Below, in pieces: positions 33,830 to 45,236 of a stretch of 64,000 nucleotides of DNA. Source of the stretch: Clusia tigrina. Its lineage: Eukaryota > Arthropoda > Insecta > Diptera > Clusiidae. Numbering within the stretch: the stretch's first letter is position 1; each line of letters opens with the position of its first letter. The notes under the pieces were generated by a model that did not search any database, was not told the DNA's origin, and saw only the letters and a program-made list of their open reading frames with translations. Location: contig OV050032.1 of NCBI GenBank assembly GCA_920105625.2, positions 127,517,829-127,581,828 of the forward strand. The letters run 5' to 3'. Both the position numbers and the translations under genes were made by a program.

Positions 33830-34289
33830 ATTTTTTATTTAAATACCACAACCGAATGAATTTTATGACCGTACCGTTCGGGCTCAATATTACGACTCTC
33901 CATTCTCTCGCACTTTCCCTTGCTCATCAACTCGCATAGTTCAATTAAGAAGAAGAAAATAGAAGCTCGTTCTTCATTGGTCAATTAAGCAGACGACGCA
34001 TGTGGAATGTCTGCAAAAGCAAAACCCGACTGGCGCCACTACGCAGTTGCCACGAAAACAAAACAACAAAATATAACATGCGTACACTGTTTTTTTTGGT
34101 ACAAAAAATAGATTTCAGGTAAAAAAATAAACGCCTTGCTTTTCTTGAATTGGAAAATTTGCGTGAAGTGTACGGGTCATAAAATGTTTTTTAAATAGGG
34201 ACTGAATTTGCTACTGCCAATAAGCCGACCACAGGTCATAAAATATTTCTACATTTTTTGTGTGAACAGGCAATAAATATTTCGCCTAG

Positions 34290-34742
34290 GTTGAAAAGTC
34301 GAAAAAGTTCCGTTACATTTGATTTGTCCTTCTTTTTGTAATTTGTCACCTTTTTGTATTTTGGTACATTTCATGAAATACATAAACTTTCGCCTGCTTT
34401 TTTCTTAATAATTCATGTTGTAATAAAGAGTCCACATTGAAATTTGGTAGACTTGTACAAAACATAATAAGAATTAACACATATTTTTTTGAAATTTTTA
34501 AAAAAATTTATTTTCGAGATATATCCTTTGGAAATTTTAGTCCTTTTTTATTTACATTATCCTTGTTCGAAAATTAAAAAAAAAAAAGTTTTTTTCAATG
34601 GCGCATGTTTTTGTCTGCAAAATGAGCCCTTGATTATTAACGTACAATGAATACTTTTCGAGATATTAAAAATTGTGTTAAGGCATCTGAGTGCATTTTT
34701 ATTGATTTTTGCCAACTTGGAATGGCCATAATTCTGAAAGTA
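34290..34742. repeat. Long inner inverted arm, right
   Basis: Inverted counterpart of 31618-32080, upstream of the transposase-like gene in its reading direction. About 450 bp separate it from the gene start at 33829; that gap holds no other ORF. Confidence 0.85.
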
Positions 34743-35005
34743 CGAGAGCTAGGACACTGAAAGTTGGCAAACGCTATTATTGTGTTTAACTTTCCCTTCG
34801 TACCAAATTTCATCCAATTCTAAATCGGTGCGGTCAACTCATTGGTTGATTTCATATGTTTTTACCCAATAGCATTCACGGGACTCCAGCAGAAACGCAT
34901 TTTTATTATTTTTATCCGCACACATCTTCACACGTTGGCAGTCAAACTCATATCAGCAAAATTTGCATGTAAATTGCCCACAAACTACGATCATCCATAC
35001 ATCAT

Positions 35006-36124
35006 TTTTTATTTTTTTTTTTTTTTGTCGGAACAATCTAGTAAGCGCAGCACTCAGACAGAGTATATATCCATTGTACTGCACTTAAGGTTCCCTTTTA
35101 CTCTGTTTTAAATCTACCCGACCTCCGAAGAAGTAGAAGTAGATCCTGTGGTGCCAAGGAGCCAAGTTGGTTACTCCTCAGCACATCAGTGCCAAAAATC
35201 CCGAACCTGATTCGAGCAAAGGCAGGGCAGACGCAAAGCAAATGGTCCGCCGTGTCGTGTTCCTCTCCACAGGCTGGGCACAGCGCACTGTCTGATATGC
35301 CAATCCTTTCCATGTGCCTAGCCCATAGAAAGTGCCCTGTCATCACGCCAACCAACAGCCTGCAGTCCCTCCTACCTAAAGATAGAAGGAACCGTGACCA
35401 TCGGTCAGAGATAGCAGGTAGCATAATTTTCGTCCATCCGCAGCCTCTCTCAGCCCGCCATGCTCGCTTGTGGGTCGAAACAACCCACTTGTTTGCAGTG
35501 GCTTTGATGGCAGCGGAAGGGAGTGGCAGAACAGGCTCAGGGCCAATAAAAACAGCCTCGGAGCCCATCCTGGCCAAGGAGTCAGAGGTCTCGTTACCCG
35601 CAATGCCAGCGTGTCCCGGGACCCAAGTCAACATCAGACTATTATGTTTTCCAACACAATTTAGCCTGGATTTGCAGGACATGACTATCGTGGAAGTGGT
35701 GGTCGGACTATCCAAGGCCATGAGCGCAGCTTGGCTGTCACTGCAGACACAAATAGATTTGCCTTTCCACCTGTTTTCCACAACAAAGTCCATCGCCTCA
35801 AGTATCGCATACACCTCCACCTGAAACACAGACGCATGCAGACCAAGGGCAAAGAACCGACGGGTCCCACAAGATTCCACGAAGACACCAGAACCTGAAC
35901 CTTCTTCAGTCCTGGAGCCATCAGTGAAAATACGGCAGCAGTGTTTGCCGGGCTCGTTCTCGAGATCTAACCATGAACGAGCCTCTGGCAGCAACACATT
36001 GTAGAGATAGACAGATAGACAGGATTGCAGAATCGATGTCAGTGCCTGCGCCGTCGTCCAACATCGAGCACACCCCATACCAGTGGCCACTATGTTTCAC
36101 TCTGCAGATGGCCTTAACGGCCTC
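35006..36124 (-). mobile_element. LINE-C, 5'-truncated insertion with target duplication
   Basis: A reverse-strand LINE ends in a poly-A tail, seen as T-runs at about 35006-35026. It is flanked by the 12-bp duplication TCCATACATCAT (34994-35005 and 36125-36136). It is 1119 bp long and begins inside ORF2. It landed in the right arm of the DNA transposon. Confidence 0.9.
35098..36124 (-). pseudogene. LINE-C ORF2 C-terminal part: RNase H and zinc motif
   Basis: The reverse frame is open from the truncation point region to the stop at 35098 (330 codons counted from 36090). RNase H is seen as FTDGSRTEEGSGSGVF, CSDSQAALMAL and TWVPGHAGIAGNE, giving the catalytic Asp and Glu/His set. A C-terminal CPACGEEHDTADHLLCVCP zinc motif follows, as in I/LOA/R1-type LINEs. 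No stop interrupts it, so the insertion is young, but there is no start codon or reverse transcriptase, so it has no function. It is about as diverged from LINE-A as different families are. Confidence 0.9.
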
Positions 36125-36312
36125 TCCATACATCATGATCAACATCGTAATAAAATTTCCCCTCAAAATCTAAATGATTTAGATTTTCGACGATCAGTCA
36201 GTGATCACAGCGCGATCATGTCTGTGTGGCACATACATGCATATTTCCTCTCTTTTTCACACATACTATTAAATATGAGTATGATCATGATGTATCGTCT
36301 ATGGACCGCATT

Positions 36313-36500
36313 ACAAAGAATTTGATGCTGGATGATTTTAAAGTGAATTTGAATCTGATGTTTTTAATGGGAATCTGAATTGGATGATTTTACAAAGAAT
36401 TTGATGCTGAATGATTTTAAAGTGAATTTGAATCTGATGATTTTAATGGGAATATGAATTGGATGATTATACAGAGAATTTGATGCTGAAGTAGCTGCTG
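36313..36500 (+). repeat. 79-bp tandem repeat beside the DNA transposon
   Basis: Units start at 36313, 36392 and 36471 (ACAAAGAATTTGATGCTG, then GATGATTTTAAAGTG). A matching piece lies left of the transposon at 31208-31231, so the transposon inserted into this array. Confidence 0.85.
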
Positions 36501-36510
36501 CTGTTGGTAT

Positions 36511-37011
36511 TGATATTGCTGTTGTTGTTAGTGCGAATGTAACTCCTGCAAGCCATGGTGTGCATTGGCTTCAAATCCAATAATTGCGGCCACCCATTTA
36601 GCCTTTGCATACACAACAAGTTTCTGTAGGTTAGCTTCTGGAAGGTTTTCATGGTCATGCGCCGAGACCAGCCTGCAGCATCTTTTGGCAATTTCCAGGC
36701 AGACGTACGTCAAATCCCTGTCGCTATAATTGGGGAGAAGGAACTGCCTAAAATTTTTCTTTATGAGGATGCAAGACCCTCTTTCTTCACTTATGGTATA
36801 CACCAAGCTGCAACTGTTAGTCCTGAGACCGCAGACCAAATCCCCTTTTGCGAGACGGAACTGAAGGGTGTCAGAACCAGCCTTCGAGTGATGGAGGTCA
36901 ATCATCGCTAGTCGTTGCATCTCTGCTACTTGTGGCACTGCTCACCTCCGGCACGATAACGTCCGCATCAGACTCTCCCGTGTCTAATTCTAGTAGGACT
37001 TCCCCCCACTG
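36511..37011 (-). pseudogene. LINE-B endonuclease fragment, right of the Transib insertion
   Basis: The reverse frame about 36938-36528 reads MIDLHHSKAGS, then ISEERGSCILIKKN, then LPNYSDRDLTYVCLE. This is the N-terminal half of an APE-type endonuclease and corresponds to LINE-A residues IQINLHHCKLAS. The catalytic His half is not present. It continues upstream into ORF1 after the Transib (39285). Confidence 0.75.
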
Positions 37012-37283
37012 CACATTAGGTTAAACGGCCACTAAAACTGTGCTAAAGTCCAATTTTTCAAATGCAAATATTGTACTTTTCTTAATGCCATTTTATAACG
37101 AATACTCCAAATTAACTAAGTAAGCTTTTTGTTTTTGGTAAATATTAAATTTCGTTTGACAACACGCAGTGAAAGACTTTGCATTGTAATCAGTTAATAA
37201 ATTTTGTTGAAAAGTCTGTAATTCTTTCAAAGATTCAATTGCTTGTTTAAATAATTTCGCGAGTTATAAAGAAGAAAGTAAAA

Positions 37284-38955
37284 ATGGAGAACAATAAATT
37301 AAGTAAGTATTTATGTTTTTTGTTAAAAAAGGTGATAAATTTGTTTGACTAGCTTGAAATAAAGCCACGTTTTTAACATAACCTTAAAAGTGTTGCGATT
37401 GTTTTCAAAATGTAACTTAGGGGAAGCTTTTAAAATTTCGGCGAAGATCGGCGGATTGAATGCAATCAGAAATGAATATATTGAAGTGTTATAAAGCAAT
37501 TTCCATTAACATTCAATTGCCAATTTTAGCCGTTTTCTAATAATACCATATTTTTTAGGTTATTGCGCTGTAAAAAAAGCGGAGTTGTTTGAAATTTGGG
37601 TTAACGAAAATTCAAGGCAAGAAAAGCACAATCAACTTGTGGATTTTATAGTCGACAAAATTGGTAAAGATGACATTTCCGATGACTGCACCAAATGTAT
37701 TACGGAAAAAGTGCGCCTTTTCTGTAAAAACTTATCAGAAATGTGGGCCAAATAAGGCAAAAGTATTGGGAAGGACAAAAAGGCTGAAAAGTTTCGAAGT
37801 GAGTATGTCACTTGGCTCAACGCTGAAATAAGCTTCGAAAATAAAAATAAATCTGGCAAATTGACTTTTTCTGCTCTTGGACGTCCTCAACTTGCATTTT
37901 GCGAAAAGTCTGACTATGGAAAGAGGAAAGCAGCAGCAGACCTTTCAAGCGGAACAAATAATGAAACTCAATTATTAGTTCGTGCGGCAGCAACGTCAGC
38001 TCGAAAACAAGGAAATACAGACTTAGCGGCGCTTCTTAAAGGATCTCTAGCAAGCCCTACAAGGCCTTCAAAAATAAAAAAATTGTGCAGTGCAGTTCAT
38101 GAAAAACCTGTTGTATTTTCTGCGGGCGAAGCCTTAGTTTTTTTGCTCGAAAATACTTTCACCAAAGACCAATATAATGGAATACGTCGAGAAAGCAAAT
38201 TAAGGAACTGCGACATTTATCCCCATTACAACGAAGTTGCTGCTGCAAAATTAATATGCCGACCTGATGGTATAATAGCAAGCGATACAACAGCAAGAGT
38301 AGCCTTGGACTCGCTTTTATCACATACTACTTATATAATTGTTGAAATGCAGAAGGAGGTCTTTGAATATGTAATGGATAAGGAAAATACTAATTATTTA
38401 TAGTGTAAGTTGATATTGAGTTACGGTTTCGATAGTAGCACTGGTCAAGCGCGATTTAAACAAGGTTTTAACGCACCGAGCACATCGAATCATTCTGATG
38501 CGTCGCTTCTGGCAACTACAATTATCCCGTTAAGGCTTTTGGTCACGTCTGGACAGCCTATTTGGAATAATCTTACTCCGCAATCGACAAAGTTTTGTCG
38601 GCCCGTTAAGTTAGAATACGTCAAGGAAACAAAGGAATCCATCTTGAAGGAAAAATCAGACTTGAAAAAAGAAATAGACGCATTAAAAAGTATCCACATT
38701 ACGATCAGCGAAGGGAAAATTGTGGAAGTGTCTTTTGATTTGTATTTAACGCTTATTGACGGGAAAGTTTTGAACATTTTGACTGGAACCAAATCAAATC
38801 AAACTTGCCCTATTTGCGGTTCCACACCAAAAGACTTCTTGAATATAACTGATTACACTTCTGAAAGATTTCGTCCAGAAGATTCTAATTGTAAATTTGG
38901 TTTAAGCCCATTGCATTGCTGGATTCGATTTTTATTCTTTAAATTGGTAAAATAA
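37284..38955 (+). pseudogene. Transib transposase, RAG1-core homologue (two stops, C-terminus missing)
   Basis: Exon 1 (37284-37302) starts MENNKL; a 256-base GT-AG intron (37303-37558) joins in frame to exon 2. One frame then runs to 38955 with stops at TAA 37753 and TAG 38401. Conserved blocks in order are GFDSSTGQARFKQ (first catalytic Asp region), SLLATTIIPLRLL, TPQSTKFCRPVKLEYVKET, LTLIDGKV (second Asp), TCPICGSTPKDF and LSPLHCWIR. These line up with the RAG1 region around D600 and D708 and the zinc-binding Cys pair after it. The remaining region with the catalytic Glu is deleted, so about one third is missing. This is the same superfamily from which RAG1 derives, not a host RAG gene. 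Confidence 0.88.
37303..37558 (+). other. Predicted intron in the Transib transposase
   Basis: The donor GTAAGTATTT and the acceptor T-run followed by TTTTTTAG keep the frame, and exon 1 supplies the only nearby Met codon. Confidence 0.7.
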
Positions 38956-39284
38956 ATTTCTACTGTTATCTTCGAAAGTTAGCGTACACTCGCAAAAAAA
39001 ATGTTTGTAAAAACAGTTTAGAAAACCACATAATCTATTAAAGATCTAAAAAATCTTGGATGCGGGAAACTATAACCCTGGAAACCCGTATGGAACTAAT
39101 TATTAATAAATTTTTTAGTTAACTTTACTAACGTTTTTTTTTGAGCGCATGAAATACTTTAAGGATCCTTCCCTCCCTCTTAATAGTCTTCCAAAAGTCA
39201 TGTCAAAAAAAATCATTCAAATTGGTCCAGCCGTTTGGCTGTAATTAATTTTGCACAGAAAAAGTATTCATTTGACCTATAGTG

Positions 39285-40260
39285 CACTGAGGGTGGTTGT
39301 CCCCAGAAGATTCTCCAAGCCTCCCCACAATTGATACAGAGTCACTACGTTTCAGGTACATGGCGGAGGCAACAGAAGAAGTAGGATCAGGAGTTACCCC
39401 TGTAGTTTTCCGTACGAGACGCTTGCCCGTCCTTGTTTAGGACCCTAAGGCTTGTGGGCGAGAATCCATAGCCCAGAACCAATTGGTTTCGGCTGGAGTC
39501 GCGAGAGATTCAGCATTCACTACAAGATTACGGACCTGCGCTCCCCTCTCTTGGTTCCTCTATTTTAGTCACCTTCCAAATTTGTAGTCGGAAGCTGCTG
39601 GTTGCTCATCTTAAAAATCTCCAGGATTGCCTCTGGGTCAGATAATTCGGCTGAGATCCATGCTCGCACTCTAGGTCAATTAGGGATCACCTTGCTAGGT
39701 TCAACTTCGAGCTTTCCGCCTGGTTATGCCTCGCCAATCCTGAAGATCGCAATTTTGTAAAGCTCGACCGAACTTTGAACTGCGCAGGCAATCAACTGCA
39801 CATAGCCCGGAAGCCACCGACTGTCGCGAAGGGAAGGAAAACTACCAGCGAATTACTTAAGAAGCTGGAGGTAGAGCTTTGAGAGGCTGACCTCTACCTT
39901 CTTCCAGCGTTCAAGCAAAATGCTGACAGCAGGGTCGCTCTGTTCGATTAATGCTCTTTCCTGATGTCCGTTCCGCACTTAGATAAAGGACTTCGTGGTG
40001 ATGCACCGCTCTTTTTCCGTTTTTTGGGGTCCTGGTGGGTGGTCTCCTCTATGTACCGCTGACGCTTCAAAACCAGCTGTGTGGGAACTTGAGACTCCTT
40101 CACGACTTTCGTCGCCCACCCGAGGGAAGCATTCTTCACCGTCCTCTCCTTCTCCTGAATACGCGACAACCGTTCTACCGTCCGGATAGCAGCCCTCCTT
40201 TCTTTATAAACCCTTTTGGGCTTCGGTTGGCTCGTTGTCCTTAGCTGCAGCTGCCGCTGC
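39285..40260 (-). pseudogene. LINE-B ORF1 remnant
   Basis: Reverse-strand sequence upstream of the Transib. Readable peptides such as VKNASLGWATKVVKES and a basic stretch (HQDPKKRKKSG) near 40.0-40.15 kb suggest an ORF1 protein of the same general kind as LINE-A ORF1. The frame is broken many times. The LINE-B 5' end is uncertain and lies around 40.26 kb. Confidence 0.6.
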
Positions 40261-40399
40261 AGAGTGCGCAGCGGATTTTGAATTTTTATGCGAATTAGCG
40301 TTTAAAGACCGCGCATAATTTTTTTTATATATATTTGTGTGCATACGTTTTCTTACGGCAACCTGCTCGACGGATCAAGCTAATGCAGCCAAAAATTAG

Positions 40400-41860
40400 A
40401 AATGCGTAGGGGCTGGTCAACTGTATCAGTGTCCTGTAGCACAGCAAGTCCACCGTGACTACCTGAGGCGGCCTGGTATCAGGAAGGGGAGCTCCATTAA
40501 AATGCAGCCTAATTTACCTGGCTGCAAAACAACATCAAATGGGTACGATCTCAAGAATACCATGGATTAGGAGGGATACAGCTCTTAGTTGGATTATTCC
40601 ACAGTAGTCAGTTTGGCTAGGGTAATCTCATAAGAGCCTAACGTCGGCCATACCAACCCATTGCGTCATTGCAATCCTAAGCCTTCGTACCACGATCAAG
40701 TGTCTGCTCATCTGAAGCAAAGGGTCATAACTCATATTTATTACCGCTAAAATCACCCTTGCCTCCGAATCAACTTTTGACAGGATCTCAAATTGGAGAG
40801 TTCTAGAGGAACACTATTTTTCAGACCATTGGCTAATGCAGTTTGATCTGCAAGATAGACTACCAAGCCCTATAAAAAAGGTAAACTGGGCCAAAGAAAC
40901 CGTAGCTAGACTACTACCTCAGAACCCCATAGGGAAAAAACGTGTGAGGAAATTGATACGTCTGTGGAGGTTCCTACGGATGCTCTCAACAAAGCTCCAG
41001 TAGTCTCTTGTCCCCACAATAGTCCCAGCGGGAAACAAAAACCCTCGTGGTTGGGGGAGGAAATTAGGAACTTTTTAGCATTGCAAAAAAGTCTAGATAC
41101 AGTGCAGAGTGGGTATCATACAAAGCTTCACTTAGAAACTTCCAAGGCACAAAGAGAGTCATGGAGAAAATTTTGCAGTGACGTAGAAGATATTTCTGAG
41201 TCGTGTAGGCTTCGGAAGATCCAATCAATTGCTCCAGTTGTACCTGGTTACTGGAGGAGTGGGGATTGTTCTTGGATCTCAAATAGCGATGAAACCCTAG
41301 AATTGCTACTAGAGACCCACTTTCCCGCTTGCTCGAGAACCATTCTCTGGGCAATGAGTTCCAAAGCGAATGCATTCGGGTTTAACTCAACTATTATCGA
41401 AGCCTAATTTGAAATGGGATATCCATACCTCCAACACATACAAAGCATCTGGACCAGATGGTGTCATTCTAATTAAGATTCAGTAGTCAGAGAATCTGAT
41501 AATCGAATGGCTCTCTAGATCTACAAAAGTTTAACCCAAGGCTGGCGAGAGCTCGCACACAACTCCAGGGGACTTAAGACCCTTTGCACTGTATTTCTTC
41601 TGTCTGAAAATTTTAGAAAGATTGTTAGACATTCACTTGAGCCTCACTATAGACAGACAGAAATTCAAGCTTACTTCAAGGGTGAGTCAGTGCAGACAGC
41701 ACTATATTCCTTAGTTTCCCTGCATAGCAGGGAGTACCCTAGTTACTTTTCTGGATATTGAAGGAGCTTTTAATAGCATCAAACCAGAGGCAGTTATCGA
41801 TCGCGGCGATACTTGGATGTGGAGCCAAGTGGTCAATATCATTTTCGCTATTTAGCTGGC
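40400..41860 (+). pseudogene. LINE-B ORF2 fragment (pre-RT and RT start), forward
   Basis: The best open part is 40964-41407: SWRKFCSDVEDISESCRLRK, parallel to LINE-A (SWQKYCRDVEETSEAARLRR). Downstream frames hold the RT motifs YKASGPDGV (near 41440) and FLDIEGAFNSI (near 41750). Upstream, HYFSDHWLMQF near 40815 is the endonuclease C-terminal SDH motif. Frameshifts and stops throughout. It lies head-to-head with the reverse LINE-B copy at 36.5-40.26 kb. Confidence 0.75.
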
Positions 41861-41869
41861 GGCTAACGT

Positions 41870-43053
41870 TTAAATGTCTACGTGTAAATTAACAGTTGCT
41901 GTACCTTGGTCGATAGATAAGTTTACTTAACGAGCCGAACTTGTTTATATAGCTTGATAATCGAAGAAATTGCTCAAAAAATAATATTGTGTAGATAATA
42001 AATCTCGATCAATAAGATTAGTGATGCCAAAATCTGTGATTTCAAACAGTATTTTAGGGTTAGAATGTCAGGTTTTCTTAGTCCGATGACACGAAGTAAA
42101 AGTTTAAACGACGGCTGTCTAATATGACGAAACTATATTTGCCCATTTGATTTATTAATCTGGAACCGCAGAAGGTATGCTTCCAATTATAGTCGTTTTC
42201 TGCCATAAATTTCCCGAAAAGTTCTTTAAAGAGGTGTTTGGTTTGCAAGTCAACAAATGCATCTTCAATAGGGGTTGGATCCCGGGAGCCCGGACCTAAT
42301 TGCGCCCTTTTCGGGTGGCCGCCTTACCTACTATCTCTTCTTTGCTTATGCAAAAGCAAAATAAACAGTTTGTTTGCTTTATAAAATCTGCATTCAACCA
42401 TGAAAGTTTGTGTAAGTTACCTGTTTGCCAAATGAGTTCTACTGTTTTGAAACAAAATTATTTGTAGTTATTAAAGTATTGAAATAAATTGACCGTTTTT
42501 TAAATAATATGACCGCCCAAAAATATTTTGCGGTTTTTGAACATATCTGAATGGATGCAAAGAAAATTGATAGAGCACCGAACAGGAGCTGGGTCTGGTT
42601 CTACTTTTTGGTGCGAAAAGCTACCAAAGAGTCTGATAATAAAATGCTAACAATGGCAATGACAATGGATAAAAAGTGCAAACATGGCTTTCAAATCATT
42701 AAAAAACAAAATGAGGATAAACCAAAGGATTATGCACCCAATGGAAAACACATAATGTTTGTAGGAAACACGAGGTCCACGATTTACTTGAGGATCTGCT
42801 AAGCAGCAGAAAGTTTCAGTTGAAGCAGAGCAACTGCGTTAAATTCTTTAACGATAGTCCCGTCGAAGCCGTACTTGCTCGTATGACTGTTGTTTAGGGC
42901 CTGAATTTTTCAATATTTGTAACGTCAGTAGATTGAAGGGAATCACTTCAAGCGAAACGAGTCGAGGATCCCAAATCATTAAATACAATTTAAAATCATT
43001 TAATAAACTATTTTTATAAACTATAACTATTGAGGAAATTTAATTTTTTTAAA
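41870..43053. other. Unassigned region with one small ORF
   Basis: The only notable open frame is 42551-42802 (83 codons, MDAKKIDRAPNRSWVWFYF start), Lys-rich in the middle and of no recognised family. A reverse-strand peptide near 42.10-42.24 kb is also unrecognised. I cannot say whether this is host DNA or an old repeat. Confidence 0.35.
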
Positions 43054-43573
43054 TATATAAGGAGCAAAATTTCTCCGTAAATTTTACTCCAACATAATTC
43101 TTCTGCCACACCACCATTTTGTCGCATGCGGCCAAGGATCTCAAAACACACTAACAACTGAGTGTACCAAAACAACAATGCCACGCGTTTCACAACAAGC
43201 CAATTTCTTCAACGATAGTGATGGTTGCCTTAAGCCGAACTGGTGCCACAAAACTTCCTGGAGGCCATGCACTGAAGCTGGGCAATAAAAGCAACAGCAG
43301 CCCAGGGATTCACGCTCTTCTGACTCCTCAACGCTCCTACGACTAAACGCTCAGACATCCTACTCAGATATCTAGGGCAAACATAAAAATTTACTGAGAC
43401 TATTTGGAATTACAGAATGTATGGTTTATAATCGGTATTCTACTATGACCAAATTTACAAACGCTGTCTGAGACTATTTGGAATTAGAGAATAAAAAACA
43501 AATCTACAAACGCTTATTTAGACTATTTGGAATTAGAGTATAAATGTTTTATAATTGGTATTCTACTAAGTAT
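43054..43573 (+). mobile_element. U-type LTR, 5' part
   Basis: It begins ATAAGGAGCAAAATTT, an altered form of the ULP LTR start. It has a TATA-like CAATAAAAGC near 43286 and two or three hairpin cores near 43414 and 43538 (AGAATGTATGG...CGGTATTCT). Its AT-rich end is missing. It is the forward partner of the same variant at 5671-6050 and belongs to the copy whose gag start is at 43669. Confidence 0.65.
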
Positions 43574-43655
43574 CGCAATTGGCAAACTGGCTTTCCAGTG
43601 AATCTTGCGTAACTCGCAAGCTACCTGGTTAACCTAACCTAACCTAACCCAACTT
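43574..43655 (+). repeat. LINE 3' end fragment with CCTAA tail
   Basis: A short non-LTR 3' end (43574-43629) is followed by three to four CCTAA units (43630-43650). It lies between the U-type LTR and its leader, so a 5'-truncated LINE probably inserted there. Confidence 0.45.
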
Positions 43656-43668
43656 TCATTCAATTTGG

Positions 43669-43871
43669 CCCCCAACATCAGAGCCTGACACAGGATGGGA
43701 AAGACCAGTTAGGTATACACCATGCATAAGGACTTGCTAGAGGTATGTTGTATCGAGTGTGGGTTACAGGCCACTGGCACAGTGATGGAACTACGAAAGG
43801 GGGCCAGTCTCCATCAGTGATTCGGAGATAACTTTAGAAGAGGAATATCGATTGGCAGAGTTGCAGGCCCG
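43669..43871 (+). pseudogene. ULP-family gag N-terminal fragment
   Basis: It matches the start of the ULP gag at 13675-13880 (CTGACACAGGATGGGAAAGAC, then TGCAGGCCCG), with a stop at the sixth codon and a frameshift. It is cut at 43871 by the S-element LTR. The continuation of this host copy is likely the ULP-family piece at 60731. Confidence 0.75.
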
Positions 43872-44375
43872 TGTTGGGGGTTACAACCAATCTACCTACG
43901 TGTGGTTGACTGACAGCATCGACTCCTAATAGATGCCACACTCTGTTGAATTAGCATGTGCTAAAATTGTTTAACAATAAGGCATACTTCTAGGGTCTAA
44001 GTATTTTAAGTTAATGTGATCTGTGTAATGTTATCATGTAAGCTTTTAGGGTATTACAGTTCCGCAGTCGAGTCGACGAGGGCAGCGTAATGCACCGTCG
44101 CCACTTTTGAAGTAGGTCGGTTGGCTTGACCAACTGACACCAATTAGCAGGTGCGGAACTGGAACACCAGAAAGGTCAGTTCACAGACAGAGATAGATGT
44201 AAAAAATAGTATATAAGTATTAGGTTTGGTAAGAATAAATCTCTCTTGTGATTTAAATCTTAAAAGTGGAAAGTGTTTTAATGTAACGTTAGGGTTTTAA
44301 GTTTTCAGACACGCGCCCAAAGGAACCGCGGCAGGACGTTCCCCGCCAGACAAGCAAGGACGCAAGACCCCAACA
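43872..44375 (+). repeat. S-element 5' LTR
   Basis: 504 bp, starting TGTTGGGGGTT and ending CCAACA. It contains a TATA-like GTATATAAG (near 44210) and GAATAAATC. It is nearly identical to 60233-60730 and more distantly related to the T-element LTR (shared CTACCTACGTG block). Confidence 0.9.
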
Positions 44376-44378
44376 TTT

Positions 44379-44396
44379 TGGCGCAGCCGGTAGGAT
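44379..44396 (+). promoter_or_regulatory. S-element primer-binding site
   Basis: TGGCGCAGCCGGTAGGAT lies three bases after the LTR. It resembles the tRNA-Ser-type sites of the Drosophila 17.6/297 gypsy group, from memory. Confidence 0.65.
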
Positions 44397-44511
44397 CCAA
44401 CGTCGAGTGCCAGGAAAGAGCATTCCTACGTGGGAATCCACCAACGGGAAACTACTACTAGCAACGTTAGGATAACCAACTCAAAGGAGTTTAATAGAGG
44501 GAACGAAAATG

Positions 44512-45171
44512 GTGAGTATGTCTATAGTAGGACATTCTAGTATCTAAGAAAATTTTGTCGACGATTCTTCGGTGGCCGTGTGGGCGCTTTTGCGCCAGTC
44601 ATGCAGGAGAAGCAGCATTGGGGCTGATTAGCCGCTGCGGTTAGGTGACAATAGGTCGATCCAAAAGGAAAATTTTTTACTTACGGTCAGGTTGAATAGG
44701 GTTGTTCCACTGAGATTATACTCATACTTTTTAATACATTTTGTTTCAGCATTCTCGGGGGATGTGGAACATGTCTGCTAATTCACGGTTTTTGCGTTAT
44801 TAAATTGCGAACTTGTGTATACCGGTTGGTTTGGTTCGGAAAGAACGTGCCACGGTATAGGGTTCGTACGGTTATGATAGGGGATTTGTGTTTGTTTGTC
44901 GGTAGGGACATTTATATGTTTCAATTTATATTGTTTTGAAATCAAAACAAAGATTGATTTAAATATTTGAGTTTAGGGTATTAGGTGAAGAGGTGGCGAC
45001 AACACGAGTTGTTGCATCAAAGTTTTTGCAGTTCGGAATCTACGATTTGCGTAGCAATGTTGGAGAAAACATTTAAATGCTATTAATACGATGTGCATAC
45101 GTTACGGATTTATTTTTAAATATGGATTTCGGTTTTTTCGAATTGGGAGGATTTTATTTTTTTTGAACAGA
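44512..45171 (+). other. Candidate leader intron of the S element
   Basis: Donor GTGAGTATG at 44512 follows an ATG; acceptor T-run plus GAACAG ends at about 45171, right before a conserved ATG. The same pair recurs in the T copies, with an even better donor GGTAAGTATG near 46.71 kb (reverse copy) and GAACAG near 50.70 kb. A spliced 5' leader is the simplest reading; RNA evidence is needed. Confidence 0.5.
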
Positions 45172-45236
45172 TGCATGGAGATTTTTCTTTGAGATTGGGT
45201 TGTTCAACGGGATATTTATTGTATTAGGCATAGTAC

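Larger units (their letters stand above)
31238..36310 (-). mobile_element. DNA transposon with long inverted termini (superfamily not assigned)
   Basis: The outermost 36 bp (31238-31273 and 36275-36310, starting TGCGG and containing CATAGACGATACATC) are inverted copies with one mismatch, flanked by TTA on both sides (31235-31237, 36311-36313). Further in, a second, longer inverted segment of about 450 bp (about 31618-32080 against 34290-34742) flanks a single gene on the reverse strand. Between the two, similarity is weaker but still visible (the GGTAAAAACATATGAAATCAACC block on the left matches the right). LINE-C (35006-36124) sits in the right arm; without it the element is about 3.94 kb. 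The target is a 79-bp tandem repeat. Confidence 0.8.
37012..39284 (+). mobile_element. Transib element (RAG1-related), deleted
   Basis: The element is 2273 bp. Termini begin CACATTAGGT on the left and, inverted, CACTATAGGT on the right. It is flanked by the 5-bp duplication CACTG (37007-37011 and 39285-39289). A 5-bp duplication and CAC-starting ends are hallmarks of Transib. The interrupted LINE-B sequence is recovered exactly by removing it, as judged from the copy at 9.87 kb. The gene is on the forward strand and lacks its 3' part. Confidence 0.9.

Noticed and set aside
37284..38955. Host RAG1-like gene
   Set aside because: It is flanked by Transib-type termini and a 5-bp duplication, has two stops and lacks its 3' part.
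42551..42802. Small host gene
   Set aside because: No family recognised, no splice or promoter context, and flanked by TE debris; left as unassigned.
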